Below, piece after piece: positions 12,563 to 25,199 of a stretch of 64,000 nt of DNA (position 1 is the first letter of the stretch; each line of letters starts with the position of its first letter). The translations under genes and the position numbers were made by a program. The stretch comes from Torreya grandis (Eukaryota; Streptophyta; Pinopsida; Cupressales; Taxaceae): assembly GCA_037957365.1 (NCBI GenBank), contig JARHVA010001924.1, forward strand, positions 1,932,001 through 1,996,000, in the 5' to 3' direction. The notes under the pieces are model-generated. The model saw only the letters and a program-made list of their open reading frames with translations, was not told the origin of the DNA and did no database searches.

Positions 12563-14115
12563 TATTAGAGGTACAATCAATGAGAGAGGGGGGTGAATCA
12601 GTGAGCTTAGATAATCCAACTTCAATTCTAAACCCTTTCAAACTCTTAATCAATTACTGCAATCATTCATAAAGCATACACATCATTCATAATAATGAAT
12701 ATGAGAGATAATTCAAGATAATGTATATAAAGTTAGTTATATGTGGGAAACCCTCTTTAGGAATAAAACCCACTAGAGCCTACAATTGGACTATTGTCAT
12801 ATAATAACAAAAACCAATCTGGACCAGCTATAACTAATTAAGGAAATTCCACCCCTTATTTAGTGAAATTATAATTCCATAAGGTGCTACTACACGTGTT
12901 TAGTTGAGCAACCACAATAACTAGACTGTTAGCAAGTTTCACCTTGCAAAGAGGCAATAACCACCTCAGATGTTGAGAAAACACAATAACACATATGAAT
13001 AACTCCACCTTTGAACTGATGTCTTCTAGACTAGATGATGAAACTATGATTATAACTCTTCACCTTCAATAATAACTCTATCACCCAACACACCTTGTTG
13101 GCCAAATCACATTACATACTTGAACCAACACATAAAGATCAAATAGGACACATTCCATATCCCAAATAACCACACTCCTAAAATCTACACACTCAATGCA
13201 TCTAAATCCACCTTTTATATCACTCTTAAATTCTCAAAAATAACTCTATCACCATATCTAAAACATGACGAAATGGTCATACACATAGTCTACACACTGA
13301 TCTTCCTCTCAAATCAACCACCAAGCTCACTCAAACATAAAAGATCCTTTGCTCACACACAAGGCATCCAAACCATACTTCTAAATTAACCTATAACTCT
13401 TAATTCATCCTCAACCTAAAACAACACTATTCTAACATCAAATGATCATAGCCACCTTTGCCTCTTTATGTGCTCAATCAACTCCAATAGAGACCTTATA
13501 CATAGGAACACTATGAATAAATACATAATCAACTTATTAATCTTTTTTCATATCAAATATGGATTTGTCTCACCTCTAAATTCCACATAGATCATCTTCA
13601 TGGAAGTTAGATCACCTTATAATATCTAATTCATCATGAGACATCTAAATAACATCAAAACGAGCTCAAATATCCTTCTCAGGTCATTAGCATAATACAG
13701 TCAAACACAGTCCACTTTGGAGATAGATATATTTGATTTTAAAAACATTAAAATCATCTAAATATGTCCATTAGAAGTACCATGGAGCCCTCTACAATTT
13801 TATTTTTTACTCCATCAATAAATTCATCTTGGATCAAAAGTTATAGACAAAATATAGAGTACTCATTTTTCCCTTTGTAAATTTGAATATTGAAATTCAA
13901 AATAGGTACTAATGTGATCACAACCATATGAAATAATCCCCAAAACTCATCTATACATGGAAATGGTGACATCAAGAAACTGCCTACTCATATTTCTTGC
14001 CACTAGACCAAAATGTCTAGATAAAAACAATGATCAACCAAATGAAGTCCACTCAAATCCATACTCATTCTAAGCACCCTTAACACCCCATAGGGTCTCT
14101 ACAACATTTACATAT
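12563..14115 (-). repeat. Probable minus-strand LTR, PBS-proximal part (interrupted by copia)
   Basis: Begins next to the minus-strand primer site at 12550-12560 and has no coding signal. It includes the run 'gagagaggggggtgaatcag' at 12580-12600, a sequence often found just inside such LTR ends in plants. The copia insertion at 14116 interrupts it, and it probably continues at 19647-19944, ending in CTAACA (TGTTAG on the minus strand). Removing the copia element and its target duplication leaves an LTR of about 1.85 kb. A partner LTR was not found. Confidence 0.4.
14111..14115. repeat. Left target-site duplication of the copia element
   Basis: CATAT immediately left of the LTR. The right flank at 19647-19651 is CATAC, a match at 4 of 5 bases, with the difference a C/T transition. 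Confidence 0.7.
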
Positions 14116-14764
14116 TGTTAAGTTGTGGAGCTAAAAGCTTCACCAATGAATGAATGTAGAGGTTGCTGTATTTACACAGTCGTCAATGTCGGTCAAGGAT
14201 TGACTAGAGGCTACCGACGTCGGTTATGGATCAGCCGACGTCAGTCATATGTAGGTAGACAGGGACCAACGTCAATCACATGTGCATTCTAGAAGTCTAT
14301 TTTCATGAGATGAATAGAATGTTTGCATAATAAGTTTAACTGTTAGTGTTGAGTCCACATTTCTATTTTTGGAAGGATTGATTTAAACCTTTGATTAAGA
14401 GGTGTATCTAATGGTGGAGAATGCATAGCTCATGATCCCTAATTCTATATAATAGGGATAGATCTTCATAGCTTGTGTACAAATTATGAGAAAAAGGGTG
14501 AATCAATTCAAGCAGCTGAATTGTGTTTGTAATTGTGAGAGAGAACTCTTGAGGGAAAGAGATCTATACATCTGAGAGGTGTGGAAGAAAGAGAGATTTC
14601 TTCAATTATATTTCCTTTTGGAAGAGTTTAATACAAGTTTTCATTGTTTCTTGTATCTCTTATTCTTTGCTGATTTTGATTTCTAGTTACTTATTATTCT
14701 GGTTTAATTCCATGTTTAGTTGCTTACACAAAAAGTAATCAATTGTATTTGTAAGATCTTAACA
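14116..14764 (+). repeat. Ty1/copia 5' LTR
   Basis: 649 bp, starting TGTTAAG and ending CTTAACA, closely matching 18999-19646. A TATA-like CTATATAAT at 14444-14452 suggests the promoter. The U3 half holds three to four copies of a 'gaccgacgtcggt'-type repeat at about 14175-14280. The two LTRs differ at about 45-50 positions by eye (around 7%), mostly transitions and mostly in the U3 half, so the insertion is old. Confidence 0.95.
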
Positions 14765-14766
14765 AG

Positions 14767-14780
14767 TGGTATCAGAGCCA
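14767..14780 (+). promoter_or_regulatory. Copia primer binding site
   Basis: TGGTATCAGAGCCA, two bases after the 5' LTR, complementary to the 3' end of initiator methionine tRNA as is usual for plant copia elements. Confidence 0.92.
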
Positions 14781-14868
14781 AGTTCACTAACAGGGGGTTT
14801 CAGATCTATTTAGTGTGTGTTGATTACAGGTCACTCACATGGGTTTCTGTTTGAGTGCGAGTATAACA

Positions 14869-15990
14869 ATGGCAGAAGAAAGTAAACTAAGCATGGATAA
14901 GTTTAATGGCAAGAATTATCAATTATGGAGGATGCAGATAGAAGATTATTTGTATCAAAAAGATCTATACTTACCATTGGGTGGGGTTTCAACCAAGCCC
15001 ACAGATATGAAAGATGAAGAATGGAATGTTCTTGATAGAAAGGCTCTGGGATCTATAAGGTTGAGCCTGGCATCTTCTGTGATTTCCAACTTATCACAGG
15101 CAAAGACAACGGTAGAGTTAATGGATACTTTGGAAAATTTATATGAAAAGCCCTCAGCTTCAAATAAGGTATATCTTATGAAGCAATTATTTAATTTTCA
15201 AATGCAAGAAGGTGGATCTGTATCTAGTCATCTTAATGATTTCCATGCAATAGTAAATTAGTTAAATTCAGTCAAAATAGTTTTTGATGATGAAATTAAG
15301 GCTCTCTTAATTTTATGCTCTTTACCTAAAAGTTGGCATAGCTTGGTAATGGTAGTTAGTAATACTGCATTTGGTACAAATATCTTGAAAGTAGATGATG
15401 TTGTTAGTGTAATCTTGAATGAAGAAATTTGCAAGAAAAGCACAGAGAAAACATCAAGTAATGCTTTAAGTATTGAAAGTAGGGGAAGGCAAAAAGAGAA
15501 GTGCAAGAAAGGGAGATTAAGGTCTAAGTCAAAGATGAGAGGTAGATCCAAATCCAAAAATGAAAGAAAAATAACCTGCTGGAATTGTGGAAAGATAGGG
15601 CATGCAAAGAAAGATTGTTGGTTGCTGTTTAAAGAAGAAAATCAGCATGAAAGTAAAGAAGAAGCAAAAGTTGCAGGTATTGTTGCACAAGATGCTCTCA
15701 TATTTTATTTGGATAATAAAATAGAATCTTGGGTTTTAGATTCTAATGCCTCTTTCCATGCTACCCTAAATAGAGAGTATTTCAATGATTATGTCCAGGG
15801 AGATTTTGGAATAGTTTATTTAGGGGATGATGAGCCTTGTAAAATTGTTGGTAAAAGAAAAGTGTAGCTAAAATTGTAGAATGGCAACACATGGGTGTTG
15901 AAGGATGTCATGCATGTACCCATCCTGAAGAGGAATCTAATTTTTGCAAGAAATTTGGGGGATGAGGGTTGCACAGTAACTCTCAGCTGA
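14869..15990 (+). pseudogene. Copia gag and protease region
   Basis: The likely start is the ATG at 14869 (MAEESKLSMDKFNGKNY), which opens like other copia gag proteins; an upstream in-frame ATG at 14839 is possible but less gag-like. Gag packages the element RNA. A stop (TAG, 15259-15261) interrupts it, and the same frame resumes with a zinc knuckle CWNCGKIGHAKKDC at 15577-15618, the RNA-binding CCHC motif with Cys, Cys, His and Cys all present. The aspartic protease follows, with D-S-N-A-S at 15739 where the family has D-S-G/T-A-S, so the conserved Gly is lost. Further stops at 15865-15867, 15877-15879 and 15988-15990 precede the frameshift into the integrase frame. Confidence 0.9.
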
Positions 15991-15991
15991 A

Positions 15992-17330
15992 TCTTGGAAG
16001 GTTTCCAAGGGTGCACTTGTATTAGCTAGAAGTAAGAGAGTAGGTACTCTCTATTTATGTAATTGTATTACTGATTATTCTCTTTTGATTTTATCTACTT
16101 CAGATGTAGATGCAAAGTTGTGGCACTATAGGCTTGGCCACATGAGTGAGAAGGGAATGACTATTCTTAAGTCAAAAGGTAAGCTTTTAGATTTGAAAAG
16201 CATAGATCTAGATTTTTGTGAACATTGTATTTTTGGGAAACAGAAGAGAGTGAGATTTCTCAAAACTAGGTCAATAAAGAAGAAGCACAAGTTGGAGCTT
16301 GTTTACACAGACGTGTGGGGACCAGCTCAGGTAGCTTTTATTGGAGGATCACAGTATTATGTTTCTTTCATTGATGATGCTACAAAAAAGGTATGGGTTT
16401 ATTGCATAAAGAATAAATTTGATGTTTTTGACACAGTTAAGAAATGGAAGGCTTTGGTTGAGAATGAAACAGGTTTGAGATTGAAGTGCCTTAGATTTGA
16501 CAATGGTGGTGAGTACTACAGCTGAAAATTCAATAGGTACTATTCTATGAATGGAATACATAGGGAAAGGATGGTTCTTAGGACACCTCAACAAAATGGA
16601 GTTGCTAAAAGGATGAATAGAATAATAATGGAGCGTGCACAGAGTATGAGGTTGCATGCTAGTTTGCCCTTACAATTTTAGGCAAAAGCTGTAGATACTG
16701 TAGTTTACCTGATTAACAAAGGACCCTCTACTACTCTAGATGGTGGAATTCCAGAAGAGATAGGTAAAAAGGTAGATCTTTCATTTCTCAGAGTTTTTGG
16801 TTTTGAAGCTTTTGTGCACGTTGATAAAGAAAATAGAAAGAAGCTGGATGATAAATCTATGTGGTGCACTTTTATTGGTTATGGCTCTAGAGATTTTAGA
16901 TTTTGGTTGTGGAATCTAGGAACTAACAAAATAATTAGAAGCTATGATGTTGTTTTCAATGAAAAGGTGATGTACAGTGATTAGCTCAAGAAGCTGAATA
17001 ATACTAAGCAGAGCAATGTTGATTTGGATGAGGTGACGATCCAAAATGAGCTCGTGGGAAAGAATAATCACTTACAAGAAAACACAGACACTGACATCGG
17101 TCAGGTAGGAATTGATGTCAGTCATACAGGAACTGATGTCCATCAGATAGTAACTAACGTCGATCACACAGGAACCAATGTCGGTTAGGTAGAACCAACA
17201 TTGATCAAGCGCAGACCTGGAGATGACCGAGATCGATCACTGCCAGAGAATTTGGGTAGACAGGAAGCAGTGAATGAGTCTCAAATGCCCATAAGGAGGT
17301 CATAAAGGGTAAGTAAACCTCTAATTTGAT
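15992..17330 (+). pseudogene. Copia integrase and downstream linker
   Basis: In frame 2 the sequence shows the GAG-pre-integrase zinc-binding segment (LWHYRLGHMSEKGM, then FCEHC), and the catalytic core with the first Asp in VYTDVWGP and the second in LRFDNGGEY. A stop (TGA, 16523-16525) follows directly. Conserved copia wording continues (TPQQNGVAKRMNR), so the third acidic residue, expected as Glu in 'VAERMNR', is Lys here. Other stops are at 16679-16681 (TGG-to-TAG type), 16982-16984, 17186-17188, 17303-17305 and 17327-17329. Integrase would insert the cDNA. The linker at 17085-17235 encodes a short repeat described separately. Confidence 0.9.
17085..17235 (+). repeat. Five-copy ~27-bp repeat in the integrase-RT linker
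   Basis: Repeated 'aactgatgtc' / 'aaccaatgtcggt' units separated by 'cagtcataca' or 'gatcacacag', about five copies with a period near 27 bp. They encode repeated T-D/N-V-x-x-x-G. Similar DNA occurs in the U3 of both LTRs (14175-14280 and 19060-19165). Confidence 0.75.
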
Positions 17331-18925
17331 ATTCCCCTTCTTTATTCTACTTGTTTCTCATTGATAGTAGATAACTAGAGAGTTTTGATGAGGTAATGTA
17401 GGTAGAATCCTGGAAACAATGGGAGCTTGGCATGAATGAGGAAATTGATTCCTTGAAAGAGAACCAAATGTGGGATTTGGTTGATTTGCCAGTCGGACAG
17501 AGAGCAATAAAAAACAAATGGGTTTATAGGTTAAAGGAAGGTGAGAATGGACAAATGAGACATAAGGCTAGGTTGGTAGTAAAGGGATTTACACAGAAAC
17601 TAGGTATTGATTTTGGTGAAATTTTTTCTCCTGTAGTAAAAATGACTTCTATTCGGATTGTATTATCTTTAGTTGCTATTGAGGATTTGCATCTTGATCA
17701 ACTTGATGTTAAGATAGTGTTTCTTCATGGAGATTTGGATGAAGAAATATATATGGAGCAGTCAGAAGGTTTTGAGGTCAAAGGTAAGGAGAAGCTTGTG
17801 TGCAGGTTGAAGAAAAGCTTATATGGTCTTAAGCAAGGTCCTAGACAATGGTATTTGATATTTGACAGGTTTATGATAGAGCATGGATTTAGTAGATGTC
17901 AACCTGACCATTGTGTCTATTTTAAAAGATTGGATAATGGTAGATATATTATCCTATTACTGTATGTAGATGATATGCTTATTATAGGTTCACACATGTA
18001 GGATATTAATGAGCTTAAGGTAAAATTAGCTCACACATTTACCATGAAGGATTTAGGAGTAGCAAAAAAAATCCTTGGCATGAGTATTAAGAGAGACAGG
18101 AAAAATCACAGTTTGATTTTGTCTCAAGAGGATTATGTGAACAAGGTGTTGGAAAGGTTCAATATGCAGGATGCAAAACCAGTAAGCACACCTATGGCTG
18201 GACACTTCAAGTTGAGCAAAGAAGAGTGTCCTAAATCACATGATGAGGTGGAGTACATGAGTAGAGTTCCATATGCTTCTGCAATTGGGAGCTTAATGTA
18301 TGTAATGGTATGTACTAGACCTGATATTGCCCAAGCAGTGGGAGTTGTCAGTAGGTTTATGGCCAATCCAAGAAAAAAACACTGGAAAGTAGTTTAGTGG
18401 ATTCTCAGATATCTGAGAGGGACCAATAGTAGGAATTTATGCTATAGAGGGTCAAACACTTCTCTACATGGGTATGTAGATGCGGATATGGTAGGTGACT
18501 TGGATGGCAGAAGAAGCACCACAGGTTATGTGTTCACTATTGGTGGTACGACAGTTAGCTAGATTTCAAAGTTGCAGAAGGTTGTTGCCTTGTCTACTAC
18601 AGAGGAAAAATACATTGCAGTGATAGAGGCTAACAAGGAGATGATATGGATGACACGGTTCATGGAAGAGTTGGGAAAGGAGCAAGAGAGTTACAAATTA
18701 TACAGTGATAGTCAAAGTGCAATTCATTTGGCAAAGAATTCAACCTTTCATTCGAGAACCAAACATATACAGCTTAGGTACCACTTCATTAGACATGTAT
18801 TGGAGGATGGTGAGTTAAAGTTGGAGAAGATCCATATAGATAAGAACCCTACTGATATGTTAACAAAGCCGGTAATAAAGGAGAATTTGAATCTTCATTC
18901 AACTTTTGTTGGTCTTCAAGATTGA
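17331..18925 (+). pseudogene. Copia reverse transcriptase and RNase H
   Basis: Frame 2 with the RT fold readable: start of the core at about 17430 (EEIDSLKENQMWDLVDLP), KARLVVKGFTQ, QLDVKIVFLHGDLDEEIYMEQ and the catalytic YVDD at 17963-17974, which is intact. The thumb and connection continue with YVNKVLERFNMQDAKPVSTP. RNase H shows ALSTTEEKYIA and the later Asp in SDSQSAIHLAKN, then the copia C-terminus ending at TGA 18923-18925. The first RNase H Asp is plausibly in 'GYVDADMVGD'. Stops at 17372-17374, 17399-17401, 17999-18001, 18395-18397 and 18560-18562 break it. Together these domains would copy the RNA into DNA and remove the template. Confidence 0.92.
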
Positions 18926-18984
18926 GCTTAAAGATGGAGAAGCTAGAAGATGTTGTTGTATAGGTACAGGTGCAGTTGTTTATC

Positions 18985-18998
18985 TCCAAGTGGGAGAT
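18985..18998 (+). promoter_or_regulatory. Copia polypurine tract
   Basis: AAGTGGGAGAT just before the 3' LTR at 18999, the usual plus-strand primer position and wording in copia elements. Confidence 0.85.
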
Positions 18999-19646
18999 TG
19001 TTGAGTTGTGGAGCTAAAATCTTCACCAATGAGCGAATGCAGAGGTTGCTATATTTACACAGTCACCGACATCGGTCAGGGATCAACTAGAGGCTACCGA
19101 TGTTGGTTATGGATCAACCAACGTTAGTCATATGTAGGCAGATAGGGACCAACGTTGGTCACCTGTACATTCCAGAAGTCTATTTTCGTAGGATGAACAG
19201 ATTGTTTGCATGATAAGTTTAACTGTTAGTGTTGATTCCATGTTTTTATTTTTGGTAGGACTAATTTGAACCTTTGATTAAGAGGTGTATCTAACAGTGG
19301 AGAATGCGTAGCTCATGATCCCTAATTCTATATAATAGGGATATATCTTCATAGCTTGTGTACAAAGTATGAGAAAAAGGGTGAATCAATTCAAGCAGCT
19401 GAATTGTGTTTGTAATTGTGAGAGAGAACTCTTGAGGGAAAGAGATCTATACATCTGAGAGGTGTGGAAGAAAGAGAGATTTCTTCAATTGTATTTCCTT
19501 CTGGAAGAGTTTAATACAAGTTTTCATTGTTTCTTGTATCTCTTATTCTTTGCTGATTCTGATTTCTAGTTACTTATTATTCTGGTTTAATTCCATGTTT
19601 AGTTGCTTACACAAAAGTAATCAATTGTATCTATAAGATCCTAACA
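18999..19646 (+). repeat. Ty1/copia 3' LTR
   Basis: 648 bp, TGTTGAG to CCTAACA, paired with 14116-14764. A TATA-like element lies at 19329-19337. Several CpG sites of the 5' LTR repeat are TpG or CpA here ('ccgacgtcggt' against 'ccgatgttggt'). Confidence 0.95.
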
Positions 19647-19944
19647 CATACCAAAATATCATCCATAAAATTCCTCCCTTAGTCAAAAACTAAATAACCA
19701 TGTAGGAATATTGAGGCTCATTGAAGCACACTTTGTCATTGTCATTCTAGCACAACTGACACCTCATCAACATCCTTGGTCACCTTGGAGACATCATTGA
19801 CAAACCTCCAATAGTTTCCATCTCATTTAAAACCAAAGAATATTTGTTACCAAAATTTATACAAGGATCCAAATAATTTGAGAGTTTATCTGTAGTGTTC
19901 TCTTGGTCTTTGTTGTTATCTAGGAGTTATCTAGGTTGCTAACA
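19647..19944 (-). repeat. Probable continuation of the interrupted minus-strand LTR
   Basis: Starts with CATAC, the right copy of the copia target site, and ends with GGTTGCTAACA at 19944, which on the minus strand gives TGTTAGCAACC, an acceptable LTR start. No partner copy exists in the window, so the outer boundary is inferred from the TG/CA rule alone. Confidence 0.35.
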
Positions 19945-21355
19945 GAAATCAAAGGATATATGTTGGTCTTTATTGTTGTAAGGGAACCTTTTTTATACCC
20001 TACCTTACTCCCTCCTTTTGAAAAATTTAAACATGAATCACTCTATATTAATTCTCATTATATATATCCATTTTTTTTTAAGAGTTTGGGTTTATATTGA
20101 AAAATAGAAAGTAATTTACATCATAATAAATTTAGGTAAACTGTGTCACTACCATATTTTTATTGTCCCTACAATAGGGTCTACTTATAGACTAGAAGGT
20201 GGTAAGTTATAACCACAGAATCTCTCTATAAAAACTAAGTGAATCCCCAAGGTGTCACTATCATATTCTTGTTTTCCTATAATCTAAGAAATGCTATTCT
20301 GATGTTCACATTACATCCTTAACACAGACACATATCAATAGTTTGGAAGGACTTGAGGATGAATCTAAATATTCTCAAACTATTATTTCTTGTCATGCAC
20401 TTTTAGGTATTACTAATCCTCCAAATATTAAGGTGGCTAGTTTCCTAAAGAAATAAAAGTCCACTATATTTATTTACTCTAGGAATACACACAAATTCAT
20501 CAATAGTAAGTTGGCTACTCAATTGGGTTATTTCATTTACCCAACTCCATAATTTCAAATCCTAATTATAAGTGGGGATATAGTCAATTGTTTTGGTAAA
20601 TACCATCGTATAAAGCTATGGGACACTACCTATTATATTATCTTATGATTTCTATTATCATGGATGGAACTAATATTTTTTTTAGATGGTATTGGCTCAC
20701 CACTTTATGCATAATTTATATGAATTTTGAGTAACTATTCATGCTCATTCATTTAGAATAAAACACATTTGAACTACATAATTTATTGGCTAAATCTACA
20801 CAATTTAGTTAGTTTTCACTAGATGATGACGATGATAAAAAGGTGTAAAGTAATTATTATGTGACTATTTTCCATAAAGTTTAAACCAAATAAAGAGTCT
20901 ACCCATATTGAATTACAACTAGTGGAGTCTATCCATTTTTCTATTATACACCCACTTGATTCCTTTGACCTCTTTTCCTTTTGAAATGAACTTTACAATA
21001 GGGTTCACTACTACCTAGGCCAACCCAAGGCCTCCTTGAGCTCGACACACATTATTAAAAATTGTGCTATTTTTAATTAAAAATTGATCAAAGTATATAT
21101 CGGAAGAACATTTGGAATAATATTTATTGTATTATTTTATAAAATTTTAGTGTTACAATTTGAAAACCCTATTTTCCTAAACAATAGACATGTGTGTGCT
21201 CTTTTAGCAGAAGGCTCATTGACATCACAACTAAGTCTACTCCAACAGGGAAAAAATATTACAATAATCTAGGTAGACTATCCAAATCTTAGCGATTTCA
21301 TAACATATTAAGGTGATAAATAATGAATAAAAGGGCTTGTAAACACAAATAAATC
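19945..21355. other. No recognisable gene or repeat
   Basis: AT-rich with scattered short open frames only. I saw no splice-like gene structure, domain motif or tandem repeat. Confidence 0.4.
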
Positions 21356-21359
21356 ACAC

Positions 21360-21501
21360 AATTTAGATAGAGTAAGAAAATATATTAAACACTATTAAGA
21401 TTAAATACCTAAAAATAAGGATTTCTACACATTTTAGATAGAGTAAAAATATATATTAAACACTATTAAGATTAAATATCTTAAAATAAGGATCTATAGA
21501 A
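21360..21501. repeat. 71-bp tandem duplication
   Basis: Two adjacent copies beginning 'ttagatagagta' at 21363 and 21434, sharing 'ttaaacactattaagattaaat' in parts, with a few substitutions. Confidence 0.85.
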
Positions 21502-21779
21502 ATAACAGTAACAAATATGGTCAATGCTTTAGAAACTCCACAACTTGTTCTGTTCCAATCTATTAGTGCTCTATAATTTATGTTAAAAAAAACTAAGAAT
21601 ATGTAGGAATAGGAATATATCTAGTCAGATATGTTTGGTAGTTTTTGTTCCTCCTAAAAAGGTGTGAAAATTATATAGACCCTATTTTTCAAAGTAAATT
21701 TGAATTTTAAATTCATTGGGGACTCCCGCTGATTTTTGAATGCAAATGCACCTCGAGTAGTCAAGTCAAATTGAAGGCG

Positions 21780-21957
21780 AGTGATATATTTAATATATTA
21801 AAATGATATTTATATATATTATATTAAAATATATAATAAAAATATATATTATATAATCTAATATAGTATTATAATATTATATATTATATATTATTATTAT
21901 ATCATATATATGTTAATAAAGTTTATAAATCAAATTATAATTATATATTTCAGTATA
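21780..21957. repeat. TA-rich low-complexity tract
   Basis: Almost entirely A and T with irregular ATAT/AATA runs. It borders the MITE candidate on the left. Confidence 0.8.
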
Positions 21958-22367
21958 GGAGAAAGGTCCCAATAGCCCTGCACCCTAACTTTGGACATTG
22001 AATTAAGGTGTCATAACATCACATTAGATTTTAAATTTTTTAATATGTCATCTTAACTACTTATAACTAAGGTTTCAAGGTCTAACACATTATACATTTT
22101 ACAATATAACCAATTTTATCATGAGAGGCCATAAAATGCATTTTTTAACCTTATGACCAAAACTTAACCTTTGGAGTACCAATAGCTGTGCATAAGAGTA
22201 TCAATACTTGAGTCTTACCTATTAAGATGTTATTGGTTAATTTTAATTATATCAATTTTTGGTACACTTTAATATTTATACACACTAATAGATCCATTGA
22301 TGGAGCACATGTTAACAAAAGCCCTATTAAATAATTAGAACATGCACAACTATTGGGACCTTTCCTC
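21958..22367. mobile_element. MITE candidate with ~25-bp imperfect terminal inverted repeats
   Basis: The left end reads GGAGAAAGGTCCCAATAG followed by CCCTGCAC. The right end, read on the minus strand, is GAGGAAAGGTCCCAATAG followed by TTGTGCAT. The element is about 410 bp, AT-rich and non-coding, and is flanked by TA-rich DNA on both sides, which hides any target duplication. Size, terminal inverted repeats and lack of an ORF suit a MITE; the superfamily is not clear. A chance or locally rearranged inverted repeat is the alternative. Confidence 0.6.
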
Positions 22368-22414
22368 TAATATATTTAAAATAAAATATATAATTTATAT
22401 TTAATATTACTTGG

Positions 22415-23085
<671 letters not shown>

Positions 23086-23089
23086 TATA

Positions 23090-23400
23090 CACACACATAT
23101 CATGACATATAATGTATGTCTATATGTATTGGTGAGAGGGGTAAAATTATAATTGATAGTTAAACCTAGTAATTCCAGACCCTTGACAATGTCAAAATAT
23201 TAATTAAGTTCATATTTAAAGATAATTGTGGGAATAAACTGATCGAGATCTGAATCACTATGTAATGATTTAGTCTATGATGGCTTGCATTTTTAATGTA
23301 AAGAGAGAGAATCTTGGCTTATAATCTCTCCATTAAAACTGAAGTGGACTTATATGTTTCAAAGACACCATCTATTCCAATGCAATATTAGAGTATAGAG
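23090..23400. repeat. Dispersed repeat, partner of 26410-26880
   Basis: Shares ordered blocks with 26410-26880: 'taaacctagtaatt.ccagacccttgaca', 'attgtgggaataaact', 'tttagtctatgatggcttg' and 'gacaccatctattc' (given in parts), with point differences and one inserted segment in the right copy. Confidence 0.7.
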
Positions 23401-24923
23401 CACCATAATTGGTTTACATCAAATCCACTTAGAAATACCACCATAATTAGATATGCACCCAACCTATCCTATCAAAATCCTTTTTATTTTTTAAAATAGA
23501 TTAGACCCTGAAGTATCACAAACCATAAAGGAGCATAAAGCAAGAACTATAGTCTATTATGTGAGTAAAGACCAAAACTATAGAAGAAGAAGAAAATAAA
23601 TAGCATATAGAGATAATTTTCCACTCTAAATAACATATAACATCACATCCTCATAGATGGATAATATAATATAGAAGGCTACAAGGGCACATAGAAAGTG
23701 TCCAATCACATCCATGAGGTGCACCTACTAAGGTTGAAAAATGAAAAATGCTAACTATCACTACTCCTAATCTATTACAATGGCTGGTTATCATTTGTTT
23801 GTATTCCTAATTTTTTAAATAGGTTCATTGAATACATGAATCTAAGTAACTATGCATTACAAAAAAAACCATGAATAAGGCCGTGGTATACACGAGTTAA
23901 AAAAAATGCCAAATAGTCTTATTCATGAGAACTGATGAACACATCTCCAATTCACTTTGTGGCACCTACAGTCAAAAATAACAATAAGCACATCTCACAA
24001 TCATACTTCAAAATTTAAGTTAGTGAGCAAATTATCATACTAGTCTTATAAACTGGATAAATAAACCAAAGAATTGGAGTGGAAAAATAAACTCATCAGG
24101 ATAGATATTCATTTGCATTTTATCTTAATTTGAATCTTTTGAATAGAATAATTGCATATCACTAATTTAAATTAGAGGTTAAAAGACCTAATCATTAACT
24201 AAAATTTGATGGTAATTTTGTATAAAAGTAGAAGAGAATCAATTCCTTTGTATAATTTATTTGTAATCAAACAGTTCATAGGCTTTTTATAACCAAGTTT
24301 GAAGGGCTACTAAAATTTAATAATTTGCATGCTTTATTGCCAATTTTCCCATGCCAATTGTCATATACAACATCAAATTTAATTCTTGTGACAACTTGGT
24401 GATATGTGATTGAAAATTTTAATTTAATTCCTCCTAAACATAATAATGTTTGATAGATTTTCTCTTTGAAGTAATCCACTTCATCTATTGTGCACATGGT
24501 GAAGCATCACATAGTTTTAAATCCATACCTATGATCACATTTACCCATTTTATGATGTTACATGGCATTATACAACATAAAAATTCATTTAATTTTGCTA
24601 AAAAATTAATATTATTTCTTTACCATTAACAGTAATATATAGATATATTATGATTTCAATAATCTTGATAAATAAAGTTTTTATGATTCTTGATTTTACT
24701 AAATTGATGTGATTTGGCCCTATAAATTATGATTTTCAAATCATTTCACTACATATCCCATTGATAATGATGCATGGATACATGATTTAACCTTGTTGAG
24801 ATGTGATCATTTTAATTTAATGCCCATTACTTATTAATATTTGATAGATTTACTCTTTGATGTAATCTACTACACACATGATTTTCATTAGATTTATTGT
24901 GCATATAATATTGATTTATAATC
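23401..24923. other. Non-coding, with a faint internal duplication
   Basis: No gene recognised. Parts of 24390-24500 and 24790-24905 resemble each other ('tttaatttaat', 'tttgatagattt.ctctttga.gtaat', 'ttattgtgca'), about 400 bp apart, suggesting an old duplication. Confidence 0.4.
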
Positions 24924-24925
24924 TA

Positions 24926-25019
<94 letters not shown>
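24924..25019. repeat. TA microsatellite
   Basis: About 95 bp of TA repeats with TTAATA interruptions. Confidence 0.95.
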
Positions 25020-25021
<2 letters not shown>

Positions 25022-25199
25022 ATAATAATATTTATTAATATTAAAATATATGAAGGGATTCAGATGGTGGATTGACATTAATGAAGTATGGAGGGTATTA
25101 TTAGGTGGATTGATGGCATCCCATGGCATGAGTGAGCCTAGAGGCTTCCCTTGTGCCTCTTTAAGTTTATTTACACCTTGGTATTCAAGTCCTATGCTC

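Larger units (their letters stand above)
14116..19646 (+). mobile_element. Complete but inactive Ty1/copia LTR retrotransposon
   Basis: 5531 bp with two LTRs, a primer binding site, a polypurine tract and, in order, gag, protease, integrase, RT and RNase H, which is the copia order. Wording of the gag, integrase and RT regions suggests the Tork/Tnt1-like lineage (inference). The polyprotein is broken by about fifteen in-frame stops and one frameshift near 15985-15992, and the protease motif is altered. Only one shift is needed to follow the reading frame from 14869 to 18925, so indels are few and point decay dominates. The element is inserted inside another LTR. Confidence 0.93.
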
